Shown piece after piece: positions 30,801 through 41,820 of a stretch of 55,731 nucleotides of DNA (position 1 is the first letter of the stretch; every line of letters begins with the position of its first letter). The notes under the pieces were generated by a model. The model was not told the origin of the DNA and did not search any database. It saw nothing but the letters and a program-made list of their open reading frames with translations. The stretch is from Spirogloea muscicola (lineage: Eukaryota; Streptophyta; Zygnematophyceae; Spirogloeales; Spirogloeaceae), in the NCBI GenBank assembly GCA_009602725.1, contig WELB01000015.1:441821-497551 (forward strand), read 5' to 3'. The position numbers and the translations under genes are program-made.

Positions 30801-31850
30801 TTGAGTGTAAGCCGCCGGCTTATGACGCCTTCAGCGGACTAGTGCATTTTGTGTACTGAGGGAGGATAATCGTCTCTGCCTTTGGTTAACAAAGGGTTGA
30901 CCTGTATGGGATTGCTTTGACCAGCACCCTGGCAAGCTGAGCCGGAAGGCTGCACTTGAAGACGTACTCTCACATGCATCCAGCTTTGCTGAGTATGTGA
31001 TCGTGATAATGCGCACAGAGTCTCCCCCTGACTCTGTTGTGAGTATTGTATCTCACATGGTGTGACTCTTGACAATTATGGTGCGGTGCACCCATCGTCT
31101 TTGTTGTGAATTAGGCTGAATCTTTGGATGTGCATCGAGTACAAGCTCTGAACGAGCTCACTGTCGAGATAGCATGCCATATGCTTAGCATTGACGATCT
31201 GTAACATCGTCTTGCGGGAGCTTATGTGTATAGCTCCCCCCGCTTTGCAAAGTGGTGATAACCATTTTCGTCTCACACCTGAGGAAGTCCCGTTTGGCTT
31301 GTTGTAGGCCGCTCGGCTACTTTTGCTGCAAGATGCTCCGTTTTGGTTTCACCAAAAGCACTTGCCACGTGTCAGGTTGTGGTGATGAGGTCTTTGGCCC
31401 CCTAAGGTATGAATCTGTGCTGGTTCGAGTAAAAGGCAGACTGGTGTTCTGTAAAACGCCTGAGGTTTACGCACCGCACCTGCAGCATGTACTGCAATTG
31501 CTGAGTGCAAACCGTATGCCGAGATATTTGTATAACCAGCCGGAACCTTTATAGGGCAAAGACGGGGTTCGCGTCAACCCCACAAAGTAATAAAGGACTA
31601 TAATCGTCAATGTGCCACGGAATGTACCACAGTTGCGTTCCTTCTTGGAATTCGCAAACCCCTTCCGTAAGTCTCTGTGAGAATACGGAAGTATGGCATC
31701 TCCTCTTACGAAGCTCACTCGTATGGACGTCAGCTGGGTGTGGACGTTCAAATGCCAGAGCGCATTTGAGGATTTGAAAACAGGTCCTGGTACATCCACC
31801 CGTTTTGGCCTTGCCTCGAGAAGGCTAGCCATTTCAGTAGTGACGCCTAT
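30801..31850 (+). pseudogene. E6 reverse transcriptase, degraded
   Basis: Linker motif TESPPDSVVSIVSHM (about 31015) parallels E1. The palm survives only as RLVFCKTPEVYAPHLQHVLQ (31435 onward), the segment that normally follows YLDDILVF; the DD pair itself is lost. Thumb motifs PRNVPQLRSFLEF (31615) and the ASPLTKLTR block follow. Multiple stops and frame changes. Confidence 0.8.
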
Positions 31851-32506
31851 TTGATCGGCACTCGTGCCGTTCTCTTGCAGGAGGGTCACCCTGTAGCAAT
31901 TGAAGGTAGCCTGCCTTGTCCTGCAGAGTGTAACTTCGCTACGGGAGAGCAAGAGCTCCTTGCTAATGTGCTCGCCATACTTTTGTGGCGCTGCATTCTC
32001 GTGGGTGTTGCATGTACGGTTGTACCGGGTCATTGCCCGTTGACCTACTGTCTCACACAACAGCAATCGAGCAGGCGTCAAGCACCGTGAGCTAAGTGCA
32101 TGACCACGTTCCATTTCCAGTGGTTGTACCGCTCTGGAAGTATGAATATGCGGATTCGATGAGCCGTAACATTACAGAGGCTGCTGTGGCGGCTGTCTTG
32201 CACGCTTCAAGGGTTCAAACCGCAGACGTGCGGCCTACTCGTGGAGCTGCTCGGCAGTCTACCGCCAACCTCTCTGAGCTGTATGTGCGTTTTCGTGATG
32301 GGTATGGTACAGACCCATGGTTTGCAGATGAAACCAATACACGCACACTTGTAAATGACCAAGGCTTTCTATGGCGAGGTGACGCCATTGTAGTCCCTGA
32401 CTGCAATGCCTTGCGCAGCAGTAACTTGCAAGAACTGCATGAGCCTCCGTACAGTGGTCATTTGGGTATGGGAAAGTCAAAGAAAGCTGTCCGGCTTCTC
32501 TTTTGA
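31851..32506 (+). pseudogene. E6 RNase H and integrase zinc finger
   Basis: 31851-32090 reads LLQEGHPVAIEG, TGEQELLANV and HCPLTYCLTQQQ (RNase H). 32096-32506 continues in another frame through the RNase H to integrase spacer (SELYVRFRDGYGTDPWFAD) and the zinc-finger histidines (HEPPYSGHLGMGKSKKA), ending at a TGA after LLF; the CxxC half follows in frame after the stop. Confidence 0.85.
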
Positions 32507-32655
32507 TGGCTGGACTTGAAAGTCCAAGCGAAGTCTTCTGTGAAAACTTGTGCCACCTGCCAGCGCAGTAAGGCACGCTCTCATAAGCCTGCCGTATTAC
32601 TCCACCAGTTGGAGATTCCTCCGAGGAACTGGTCTGATGTGGATTCATCACCCAG

Positions 32656-33267
32656 TTGCCGATGACGCGGAACAGCTGTGACGCCATCGTCGTATTTGTG
32701 GATCGTTTGAGTACAATGGCGCATTTTGTGCCTACGACCACAAAGGTGTCAGCCAATGAATTTGCTGGTCCGTTCGTGGATCGAGTATGGAAACTGCACG
32801 GAGTTCCCAAGCGAATCGTGTCTGACCGCGACCCTCGCTTTACGGGGCACTTCTGGAAAGAAGTGTGCAGGCTGATTGGCACCCAGCAATCCATGTCCAC
32901 GTCTTTCCACCCTCAAACAGATGGTCAGACGGAATTGGTGGATCGGGTCTTGTCGGACATGATAAGGCACTTTGTAAGCCCCAGCCGAAGTAACTGGGAT
33001 GAGTATCTTGCTTCAGCAAGCAATGCCTTCCATGAATCCACCCAATTCTTCCTCAACTACGGTCAGCATCCCCGAATACCTTTACAGGTTGGGAGGCCGG
33101 AACACGTGCCGGCCGCTGTAACCCTTTTACCAGTAACCTCCTGGAAGCTCAGCGGAGGATTAGGCAATGCTTGGAGATTGCCTAGCAACGGCAAAAGGAG
33201 TATGCCGATCGAAGTCGTCGAAATATATCCTTCGACACTGGTGCTCAAGAGCTCTTATACCAAGTGA
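32656..33267 (+). pseudogene. E6 integrase core
   Basis: Open for about 200 codons: [50 protein letters not shown]. The second Asp and the Glu of DD35E are kept; the first Asp block just upstream is damaged (WSDV then a frame break). The reading frame slips near 33120, where VGRPEHVPAAVT continues into out-of-frame residues. Confidence 0.85.
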
Positions 33268-33329
33268 TAAGTGGTGATCAGAGCACACAGCACCCCTCCT
33301 TGCAGGCTGTCGGTAATCCTAAGTTGCTG

Positions 33330-33770
33330 CCACTGTGAGTTGGACCCTTTCGTATAATGCGCCGCGTCGGTCTGGTCGCTTATAAGCTGGATACACCGGT
33401 ACAATGGAAATTCCACAACGTATTCCATTTGTCCCAGCTCGAACCATACCATTTGGATGGTCGTGTCCAACCGCCCCCACCTCCCCTCGTCGTTGGGAAT
33501 GAGGAGTATGGTGGAGGAGATCATCTCTAACCGCGACAAAGTCCGTGGGCGACGTAAGTCCCAAAAGTATTTTGTCAAGTGGCTCGGTTATGGACCTGAG
33601 CACAATACGTGGGAGCCGGCGGCCAATCTTGCCCATTGTCGAGCCGTTCTCCGTAAGTATCTTGCCAAAGGGCATTCCCCTTTGCGTCGTAGTACCACAC
33701 GCCCCCGTCGAAGTTAAGCTCTTCGGTTTTGTGGTGTCATGTCCTAGTTCCCGAGGACGTGAACATCTAA
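33330..33770 (+). pseudogene. E6 chromodomain
   Basis: MVEEIISNRDKVRGRRKSQ, then YFVKWLGYGPEHNTWEPA, gives a chromodomain with both aromatic positions (Y/F, W) kept. It ends at a TAG near 33716 inside a frame that would otherwise run to the polypurine tract AAGTGGGGAGGAA (33770-33781). Confidence 0.85.
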
Positions 33771-33781
33771 GTGGGGAGGAA

Positions 33782-34704
33782 TGTAACGTCCCCGCCGTTA
33801 CGGGACGCTTGACTCCGAGTTAAGCGCTATCGTGTAACCACTGACGCGCACGTGCCGGACGCGTGCGACTCGCGAGCGACCCGCGTGAGGTGTCGCGCAG
33901 TGTGACGCGCCTGCTGACGATGTGACATGCAGGCGCGCCGCCTCCAGCAGAAGTGGCGAATCCTGGACTTCCAGAGAGAAGCTCCTCGGCATCTTCTGGT
34001 ATCTGCCGACACACTCGTAATGACGTGTATATGACACGTGTGGCGCGCCCGTGACGCCGCGCCACACCCGTGACGCACTGGCGGCGCTGCAAGCCGGCGC
34101 CGCAGGGCGCCGCCGCCAGGCGGCGCCGCTGGCTGGCCGCCGTTGGCCGCCAATGGCAGCCACTTTCAGAAGGAAGCCGCGTGGCCTGGCCACGTACTAG
34201 ATTCCCCTCGTCGGGCCCGCCTTCNAGATTCCCCTTGTCGGGCCCGCCTCCCCGAGGTGGGCCCTGAGACGAACCTCCAAAGACCCCTGGGGAGGGTGGC
34301 ACATGAAGCACTACAAGTAGGGCTGAGACCAGGCTCAGGGTAATCGGTCCAAGTCAGTGAAGCCCACGCGAGAGAGAGGCGCGCAGCCCTTCTGCCGCCT
34401 GCTGCCGCAGCTCGTCCACGCAGGCCTGCTGCTGCCTGCTGCTGCAGCCCGACGTTGCAACCCGTCGTTGCGGATCTTCATCGGCTCTCCTGTAAGTAGA
34501 CTGTGGCTGCTCCCACTGGGGACAGTTGCTGGCCCGTACCTGAGAGGTGAGTCGCCTGTCGGCGGCGCCTCAGGGCAAGGTATTCCGCTGCGTAGTACAC
34601 GTGGCGCTTCTCTGTGCTGGGGGTTTGTCTCTAAACCCCAGCGACCGAAATCAAGAAGGACTTACTGACCCCTGACTGTGCTCTTAAGGGTCAGGAACGT
34701 TTCA
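33782..34704 (+). mobile_element. 3' LTR of E6, family A
   Basis: 923 bp, TGTAACGTCCCCGCCGTTAC to GGAACGTTTCA. A single N at 34225 sits between two copies of GATTCCCCTYGTCGGGCCCG, a local duplication of about 29 bp that may be an assembly artefact. GTAAGT lies at 34492-34497. E6 (27759-34704) is about 6.9 kb; no matching target duplication is found, because the right flank is another LTR fragment. Confidence 0.9.
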
Positions 34705-35154
34705 TCAGGGGTCTCTGGGAGGCACGTCTCAAGGCCCACCGTCGAGAAGGCGGGCCCCAACAAGGGGATACTAGTACGAGGGCAGGCCACGCGGCTCCCT
34801 TCTGGAAGCGGCGGGTGTCCTGTGGCGCGGCGCCGTCTAGCGGCGCCGCCAGGCGGCGCGGCCTAGCGGCGCCGCTCTGCGCGTCACAGGTGCGTCGCGG
34901 CGTCGTAGGCGCGCCACACGTGTCTTGGCGGCCGGCTCGGGAACCCGCCGAGGATCTCCACTCTGGGAGCCCATTATGCGCTGCCGCTTCTAGAGGCGGC
35001 GCGCCTGCACGTCACATCGTCAGCAGGCGTGTCACACCGCGCGCGTCGCTCACACGGTGTACGCGCGTCGCACGCGTCAGTTGCGTGCGCGTCATGGGTT
35101 ACACGTTCGCGCTTAAATCGAAGTTAAGCAATTTGTAACGGCGGGGACGTTACA
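34705..35154 (-). mobile_element. LTR A fragment, 3' LTR of E7
   Basis: Minus-orientation family A sequence, truncated at its left end (starts TCAGGGGTCTCTGGG) and ending GCGGGGACGTTACA. It directly abuts the complete E6 3' LTR, giving a tail-to-tail LTR junction at 34704/34705. The polypurine tract of E7 follows on the right (reverse of CCTCCCCAC). Confidence 0.85.
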
Positions 35155-37066
35155 TCCCTCCCCACGTAGATGTTTACGTCCTCGGGAACAAGGATAGAAG
35201 AGCACAAACCCGAAGACATTGAATTCGACGGGGCCGTGTTGTACTATGACGCAAAGGGGAACGCCCTTCTGCAAGATACTTAGAAGAACGGCGCGACAAT
35301 GAGCATGATTGGCCGCCGGTTTTCACGTATTGTGCTTAAGCCCACAGCCCAGCCACTTTACAAGGTAGTCTCGGGACTTACGTCTCCCGGAGTTTGTCGG
35401 GGTGAGACAAGATCTCCTCCACCTCAAACTCCTTATTATCCGCAACGACTAGGGGAGGTGCGGGCGGTTGATAACGGCCATCTGAATGGAATGGCTCGAG
35501 CTGGGACACATGAATTACCTTGTAAATTTTCCATTGTATCTGTGTATCCAGCTCATATGCGAGCAGACCGACCCGGCGCACTACACGATAGGGTCCAACC
35601 CATTTTTGGCTGCAACTTAGGCGTACATACAGCCTGCAAGGAGAGGTGCTTTGTACTGAAGAGCACTTGAGCACCCACGTCGAAGGATATATCTCGACGA
35701 CGGCGATCAGCATAAGCCTTTTACCGTTGCTGGGCAATCTCCATGCATTGCCTAGCCCTCCGCTGAGACTCCAGGAGGTGACCCGTAAAGGTTACTGCGG
35801 CCGGCACGCGTTCCGGCCTCCCCAACTGTAAAGGTGCCCGAAGATGCTGACCGTAGTTGAGGAAGAATGGGGTGTTTTCGGTTGACTCATGAAAGGCGTT
35901 GTTCATAGCATATTCCGCTGGAGCAAGATACTCATACCAGTCAGTTTGGCTGGGATTTACAAAGTACTGTAACATGTCTTCCAATACCCGATTCATCCTT
36001 TCTGTCTGACCATCCGTTTGGGGGTTGAAGGCCGTGGACATGGATTGTTGGGTGCCAATCAGCCTGCACACCTCGCGCCAGAAGTAACCCGTGAAGCGAG
36101 AGTCGCGATCAGACACGATCCGCTCGGGCACTCCGTGCAGTTTCCATACACGGTCCACGAAGACACCAGCAGAATACTTAGTGGGACACTGTGGTGGTCG
36201 TAGACACAGAATGCACCAATTTTACTCAGACGATCCACAAACACAACAATGGCGTCATAGCCTTTTCGCGTCTTGGGAAGCTGGGTGATAAAATCCACAC
36301 TGACATCAGACCAGTTCCGCGGAGGAATATCCAAAGGTTGGAGCAGTCCGGCAGGCTTGTGAGAGAAGTGGCACTCCCAATGGGGGCAAGGGCTGCGAAA
36401 AGCCAGCCCAAAAAGAATTCACAAAGGTTCAGAGGGGCCTAAGAGCGGTGAGCAGCTACAAAGGGGCCTGAGGATGCTATGGTAAAACAGGGGGAGGATA
36501 GATCACTCAGTACGTACGAGTGAGGAGCCTCAGATCCGACAGTGAGAGTGTGCCTTGCTACGCTGGCAGGTGCCGCAAGTCTCACAAAATAATGGACCTG
36601 GGCTCTCAAGCGGGGCCATCAAAAGAGAAGCTGAATAGCTTTCTTTGTCTTTCCCGTACCCGAATGACCACTATATGGTGGCTCATGCATCTCTCGCATG
36701 ATTGTACCTCGTAGGGCATTGCAGTCAGGAACTACAATGACGTCCCCTTGCCACCAGAAATCTTGGTCAGACACTAGTGTGCGTGTATTGGTTGCGTCTG
36801 CAATCCACGGGTCGGTGCAATACCCATCACCAATATGCACATAGAATTCAGAGAGGTTGGCGGTGGACTGCCGCGCAGCTCCACGAGTAGGCCGCACGTC
36901 TGCGGTCTGAACCCCTGAAGCGTGGAAGACAGCCAGCACATCAGCCTCTGCAATATTGCCGCTCACCAGGTCCGCAACATTCATTCTTCCAGGGCGGTAC
37001 ACCCACTGGAAATGGAATGCGACCAAACGCTCTGCCCACCTTGCTTGGCGACTCTTAAATGCTACG
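35155..37066 (-). pseudogene. Ty3 element E7: RNase H, integrase, chromodomain
   Basis: Minus strand, 5' to 3' from the right. 37026-36619 covers the RNase H end (FHFQWVYRPGRMNVADLV) to the zinc-finger His residues (HEPPYSGHSGTGKTKK), interrupted by a LINE tail at 36366-36541. 36334-36200 has [20 protein letters not shown] (first catalytic Asp). 36158-35721 has [18 protein letters not shown] and FNPQTDGQTERMNRV (second Asp and Glu). 35737-35378 has the integrase tail and start of the chromodomain (EVEEILSHPDKLRE). Frameshifts lie near 36170 and 35380. Element 5' parts (gag to reverse transcriptase) are missing. Confidence 0.88.
36366..36541 (-). mobile_element. LINE 3'-end fragment, 7-bp TSD
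   Basis: 176 bp in the integrase zinc-finger coding part of E7, flanked by GTGAGAG (36359-36365 and 36542-36548). On the minus strand it ends with GGGCTGGCTTTTCGCAGCCC and GGGAGTGCCACTT, like 47392-47430. It contains 3' untranslated sequence only. Confidence 0.92.
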
Positions 37067-37942
37067 GGCTGAGGGAGTTCGGAAGTCGAAGCCAGAGAGA
37101 GGCGCAGCCCTAGTGCTGCCTGCTGCCGCAGCCCGGCGCCTCCAGCTACCGGCGCGTTACGAGGCGTCCGTGGCCGGTCCTTGGTGGATCAGGTGCGGGC
37201 TGGTGCCCAGGAGGTGGAGACGCTGCCCGACGGCAGCGCCACAGCGGCAGTGTAGAGCATCTCGCCCGACACCAGCAGGAGGGTGAGTCGTCCTTCCTAT
37301 GTTCGGCTGTAGGGGGTTTAGGTACCAACCCACTACACGAGTGAAGTACAGCGCATAGGCGCAGCGGAAGACAGGCCCTGTGGCGCCGCCGTCCGGCAGC
37401 GACTCCACCTCCTGGGCGCGAGCCGGCGGCTGTTCCCAAAGGACGCCAGCCGCGGACTCCCCGCAGCAAGCCCCGCAGCAGGCTGCGGCGGCGGCTGCTT
37501 CCTAGGCTTCACAGGTCCAAACTCCTGTCGGGTCTCAGCCCAAGGCTCGTAGTGCTTCCCCCGTGCCACCCTCCCTCCAGGGGTGTGAGCGGGCCGCCCC
37601 ATGGCCTGCCTTGTGGCGGGCCAAAGATCCTCCCTTCAACGGGTGGATCCTAGCGAGGGTTATCTCTGAAAGGGCGGGGCCGCACCTGGGCGGGCCACTT
37701 GCCCGGCCAGTCAGCCCGCCGCCTGGCGGGCTGCTTGCCGACGAACGGCAAGCGGTCTTGTAACGCTGACAGCACCGTGTGGCTTACCCTAACGGCTAAA
37801 TCGATACAGGCAGGGCCAAGACTTCCGCTGCGCAGACGCGCGAGTGCTTCTTCATGTAGGGGACTTGCTCCTAAACCCCTTCGTCTGAATCCAATAAGGA
37901 CCTGGTCACTTAATAGCCTGTGTACAAGGTCGGGTCGTTACA
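37067..37942 (+). mobile_element. Truncated LTR, family C-like, split by LTR B
   Basis: Starts within the LTR (GGGAGTTCGGAAGTCGAAGC) and ends GTCGGGTCGTTACA. It shares GGCGTCCGTGGCCGG, CTGGTGCCCAGGAGGTGGAG and AAGACTTCCGCTGCGC with family C. Interrupted by LTR B at 37251-37808. Its left edge cuts the RNase H of E7. Confidence 0.75.
37251..37808 (-). mobile_element. Solo LTR, family B, TSD GGCAG
   Basis: 558 bp between GGCAG duplications (37246-37250 and 37809-37813). The plus strand reads TGTAGAGCATCTCGCCC at the left and AAATCGATACA at the right. Confidence 0.92.
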
Positions 37943-38408
37943 GCCTCATTCTTGGCGTCACTGGTCCGACTGATGAGTCTGGCCTTGGACTACTACTAAT
38001 AGCGTTCCACCTGGCACCCGTCCCCCGAGGGTGTGACGAGAGTAGCCCCAAGGTCCTCCCCAGGAGGAATGCGTGTGCTAGGGGAGGGGTGGACCCGACA
38101 ATGGGGATACGGGATCCAGGGGACTGGCTCATTGACTGCCGGACGCTACCGCTTGCAGCGAATCAGCGCGTGGTGGAGAGGGTAAGGCTCCAGGGCGATA
38201 GCCGCTTGCAAAACAGCGCCCACCGACAGAATTACAATTCCTGCGTGCAGCGAAGCAACGCCTCCCGGGCAGTAGGACTCCCGCGGGGTGCTACGTGCAC
38301 CGCGCCGAACGATGCCACGTGTACGCGCGGTACGAATCCCCGTGGCCTCGGACCGTACTTGAAGTTACTGGTACCGTTTGGTACTCCCAAACGGGAGGGG
38401 ACGTTACA
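37943..38408 (-). mobile_element. LTR fragment related to family D
   Basis: Ends GGGAGGGGACGTTACA on the right. Contains GTACCGTTTGGTACTCCC and CCTCGGACCGTACTT, reverse matches to the U3 of the family D copy at 48764. Also has GGGCGGGCC-like blocks replaced by GGTCCTCCCCAGGAGG. Left part lost. Confidence 0.6.
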
Positions 38409-39430
38409 CCTGGTTTATCCACCCGGTTTGGCCTTGCCTCTATTTGAAGTCGTATGTTGACACGCCACTTTGATAGGCATTGGTGCCGTTCTCTTGCAGA
38501 GGGTTCACCCCGTAGCATTTGAAGCTAGCCTGCTTGTCCTGCAGAGCGTAACTACGCTACAGGGAGCAAGAGCTTCTTGCTGTTGTGCACGCCCTATGCG
38601 TGTGGCGATGCATTCTCGAGGGTGCTGACTATACGGTTGTCACGGTTCATTGCCCGTTGACCTACTTTCACACACAACAGCAGTTGAGCAGGCGTCAAGC
38701 ACGGTGGGCTAAGTGCATGGCCAGATTTCGGTTCCAGTGGGTGTACCGCCCAGGAAGTAAGGATGTTGCGGACCCAGTGACCCGCAACATCTGCAGGGGC
38801 TGCTGTGGCGGCTGTCTTGTACGCTTTAAGGGTGCAGACCGCAGACGTGCGGCCTACTCGTGGAGCTGCTCGGCAGTCCACCGCCAAGCTCTCTGAGCTG
38901 TATGTGCGTATTCGTGAGAAGTATGGTACAGACCCATGGTTGTAAGTGAAACCAATACACGCACACTTGTAAATGACCAAGGCTTCTGGTAACAAGGTGA
39001 CGCCATTAGAGTCCCCAACTGCAATGCCTTGCGCAGCAGTATCATGCAAGAGCTGCATGACCCTCCGTATAGTGGTCATTTGGGAATGGGAAGGACAAAG
39101 AAAGGTCTACAGCTTCTCTTTTGGTGGCCGAACTAGAAAGCCCAACTGTAGTCTTTTGTGAATACTTGTGCCACCTGCCAGCGCACTATGGCACGTTCTT
39201 ATAAGCCTGCCGGGTTGCGTCAATCGTTGCGAATTTTTCCGAGGAGCGGGTCTGTTGTAAGTGTGAGTTCATTTCCCGGTTGCGGATGACGCGGAACGGC
39301 TGTGACGCCATTGTCGTGTTTGTGGATCGTCTGAGTGAGACGGCGCATTTTGTGCATACGAACACAAAGGTGTCAGCCAAAGAATTGGCTTCTCACGACC
39401 CCAAGTTTGTGAGCGCCAAACAGTGTTATT
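38409..39430 (+). pseudogene. Ty3 element E8: RNase H to integrase fragment
   Basis: RNase H motifs YTVVTVHCPLTYFHTQQQL and FQWVYRPGSKDVADPV are open in one frame (38585-38896), though the catalytic Asp of VVTD is Val here. The spacer ELYVRIREKYGTDPWL and zinc finger (DPPYSGHLGMGRTKK) follow with frame changes, then FVDRLSETAHFVHTNTK. Similarity stops near 39390, before the second catalytic Asp. No LTR of its own is seen. Confidence 0.82.
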
Positions 39431-39953
39431 GATAACGCTTACATGGTGTTCGAATAATTGTGGGCAAGTTTCCCAGATCTTACCCAGGCCTTTTGACGGT
39501 TGGCCCCTTGCCGGACGGTACGAAGCGCCCTGGCACTCGTGCTGTTGTCGTTCCGTCCAGGCTCGTCCGGGTGGCCTCGCATGCTCCCGTCATGCTCGGC
39601 CCAGGCACGCTTGGCGGCATGCGTGGGCCCCGGACGCCCCCGGCAGCATGTTCGGGCGCGGCCATGCTCGGCCATGCCCGGCCTCGGCCATGCCTGGCGG
39701 CATGCTCTTCCGCGGCCATGCTCGGAGCCATGGCACCTGCTGGAGACAGCTCAGTCTGGACGGGGAAGCCAGAGAGAAATAAACGAATGCGGCTGCTGAT
39801 ACACGAGCGGCTGTAAAAGGCCAGCCAGATGCATACAGGTACTCATGACAGAGCCACAAGCTAGGCAGACAGGGCGTTCTTAGTACCCCCGAGAGATAGA
39901 GGCGCAGCCCTGCTGCTGCCTGCTGCTGCAGCCCATCGCCGGCAGGACGCTGC
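39431..39953. other. Minisatellite, LINE tail and LTR C scrap
   Basis: 39580-39735 is a degenerate array of CCATGCTCGG and GGCGGCATGC words. 39775-39840 reversed reads GGCTGGCCTTTTACAGCC and CAGCAGCCGCATTC, the LINE 3' tail seen at 8625-8670. 39885-39953 matches family C (CATCGCCGGCAGGACGCTGC) and is cut by the LTR B that starts at 39954. No gene is supported. Confidence 0.55.
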
Positions 39954-41421
39954 TGTCGTGAATCCTCGCCCTACACATGCAGTGAGGGCGAGCAGTCCTT
40001 TTTGGGTTCGGCCTCAGAGTATTTAGGGGCCAACCCACTACAGTGAGGCACTAGCGCAAAGGCGCAGCGGAAGATAGGCCCCGTGGCGCCGCCGTCCGGC
40101 GGCGACTCCACCTCCTGGGCGCAGGCCGGCGCAGCAGGCCCCGCAGCGGAGTGCGGCGGCAGCTGCGGCGGCGAGCAGCGGCAAGGCTGCTCTGGGCTTC
40201 ACTGGCTTGAACTGTCCGTTTAGCCTCAGCCCCCAAGGCTCTTTGTGCTTTCCCGTGCCACCCCCCCTTCCAGGGGAGTGAGCGGGTCGCCCCAAGGCCA
40301 GCCTTGCGGCGGACCCAAGATCCTCCGTTTGAACGGGCGATCATCAAGGGGTATTTTGCATGGCGGGAACCCCCCCTCCGGGCGGGCCCTTGCGCGGCAA
40401 GCCGGCCCGCCGAGCGGGCCCTTGCGTGCCAAGCCGGCCCGCCACCTGGCGGCACACTTGTCCCAAATAGTCGGTCATGTAATGCCATCAGAGCTGTGAC
40501 GTTCCTGACCCTTAAGAGCACAGTCAGGGGTCAGTAAGTCCTTATTGATTTCGGTCGCTGGGGTTCAGAGACAAACCCCCAGCACAAAGAAGCACCACGT
40601 GTACTACGCAGTGGAACACCTTGCCCTGAGGCGCCCCCGACAGGCGGCGACTCACCTCTCAGGTACGGGCCAGCAACTGTCCCCAGTGGGAGCAGCCACA
40701 GTCTACTTACAGGAGAGCCGATGAAGATCCGCAGCGACGGGTTGCGGCGTCGGGCTGCAGCAGCAGGCAGCAGCAGGCCTGCGTGGACGAAATGCGGCAG
40801 CAGGCGGCAGCAGGGCTGCGCGCCTCTCTCTCGCGTGAGCGTCACTGACTTGGACCGATTACCCTGAGCCTGGTCTCAGCCCTACTTGTAGTGCTTCATG
40901 TGCCACCCTCCCCAGGGGTCTCTGGGAGGTTCGTCTCAGGGCCCACCTCGGGGAGGTGGGCCCGACTAGGGGAATCTAGTACGTGGCCAGGCCACGCGGC
41001 TTCCTTCTGGAAGTGGCGGCCAGTGGCGGCCAGCCTGCGGCGCCGCCGAGCGGCGGCGCCCTGCGGCGCCGGCTTGCGGCGCCGCCAGTGCGTCACGAGT
41101 GTGGCGCGGCGTCACGGGCGCGCCACACGTGTTCATACACGTCATTACGGGTGTGTCGGCAGATACCAGAATCTGCCGAGGAGCTTCTCTCCGGAGGTAC
41201 GGGATTGGCCACCTCTGCTGGAGGCGGCCGCGCCTGCACGTCACATCGTCAGCAGGCGCGTCACACCGCGCGACACTTGCGCGGGTCGCTCGCGCGTCGC
41301 ACGCGTCAGGCACGTGCGCGTCAGTGGTTACACGGTTGCGCTTAACTCGGAGTTAAGCGTCCCGTAACGGCGGGGACGTTACAAGAGCCATGTGGCTTAA
41401 CCACACGGCTGGTTCATTACA
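39954..41421 (-). mobile_element. 3' LTR of E9a, family B, split by LTR A
   Basis: Minus-orientation family B at 39954-40494 and 41384-41421. The right end GGTTCATTACA is followed by a reversed polypurine tract and a minus-strand chromodomain, so this is the 3' LTR of E9a and not a solo LTR. It is interrupted by a solo LTR A. Confidence 0.85.
40495..41383 (-). mobile_element. Solo LTR, family A, TSD AGAGC
   Basis: 889 bp with perfect AGAGC flanks (40490-40494 and 41384-41388). Plus strand starts TGTGACGTTCCTGACCC and ends CGGCGGGGACGTTACA. Removing it rejoins GCCATCAGAGC to CATGTGGCTTAACC of LTR B. Confidence 0.94.
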
Positions 41422-41820
41422 ATACCTCCCCACTTTGATGTTCACGTCCTCGGGAACCTCGAGAGAACAACCGACAGGCTTTACGCCAGGCGACTGCTGA
41501 CTCTACCAAGCCTCGGAGCATTACCAACCTTGGCCAGGTATTCCCTGAGAGCATCTGGGCAATTTGCCAAATTGGCCGCAGGCTCCCACGTGTTGTGCTC
41601 AGGCCCATACCCGAGCCACTTCACCAAATACTCACGGGTCTTGCGCCCTCGAGGCTTGTCCCTGTGAGACAAGATCTCCTCCACCTCAAACTCAAGATCA
41701 TCCTCGACCAGTAGTGGAGGTGGGGGCGGTTGGACACGACCATCCGAAAGGAAGGCCCTCAGCTGAAACACATGGAAGACATTATGGGCCTTCCAATGCA
41801 ACGGTGTCTTCAGCTCGTAC
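41422..41820 (-). pseudogene. Ty3 element E9a: integrase tail and chromodomain
   Basis: An open minus-strand frame (41801-41481) with MHWKAHNVFHVFQLRAFLSD, then EVEEILSHRDKPRGRKTREY and LVKWLGYGPEHNTWEPAANL: a complete, undamaged chromodomain with its aromatic residues. It is truncated at its N-terminal side by the LTR B at 41821, so only the C-terminal part of integrase remains. A polypurine tract (reverse of CCTCCCCACTTT) borders the LTR on the left. Confidence 0.85.

Noticed and set aside
27759-34704. Target-site duplication for E6
   Set aside because: Left flank AAGCA has no match on the right, where another LTR fragment abuts.
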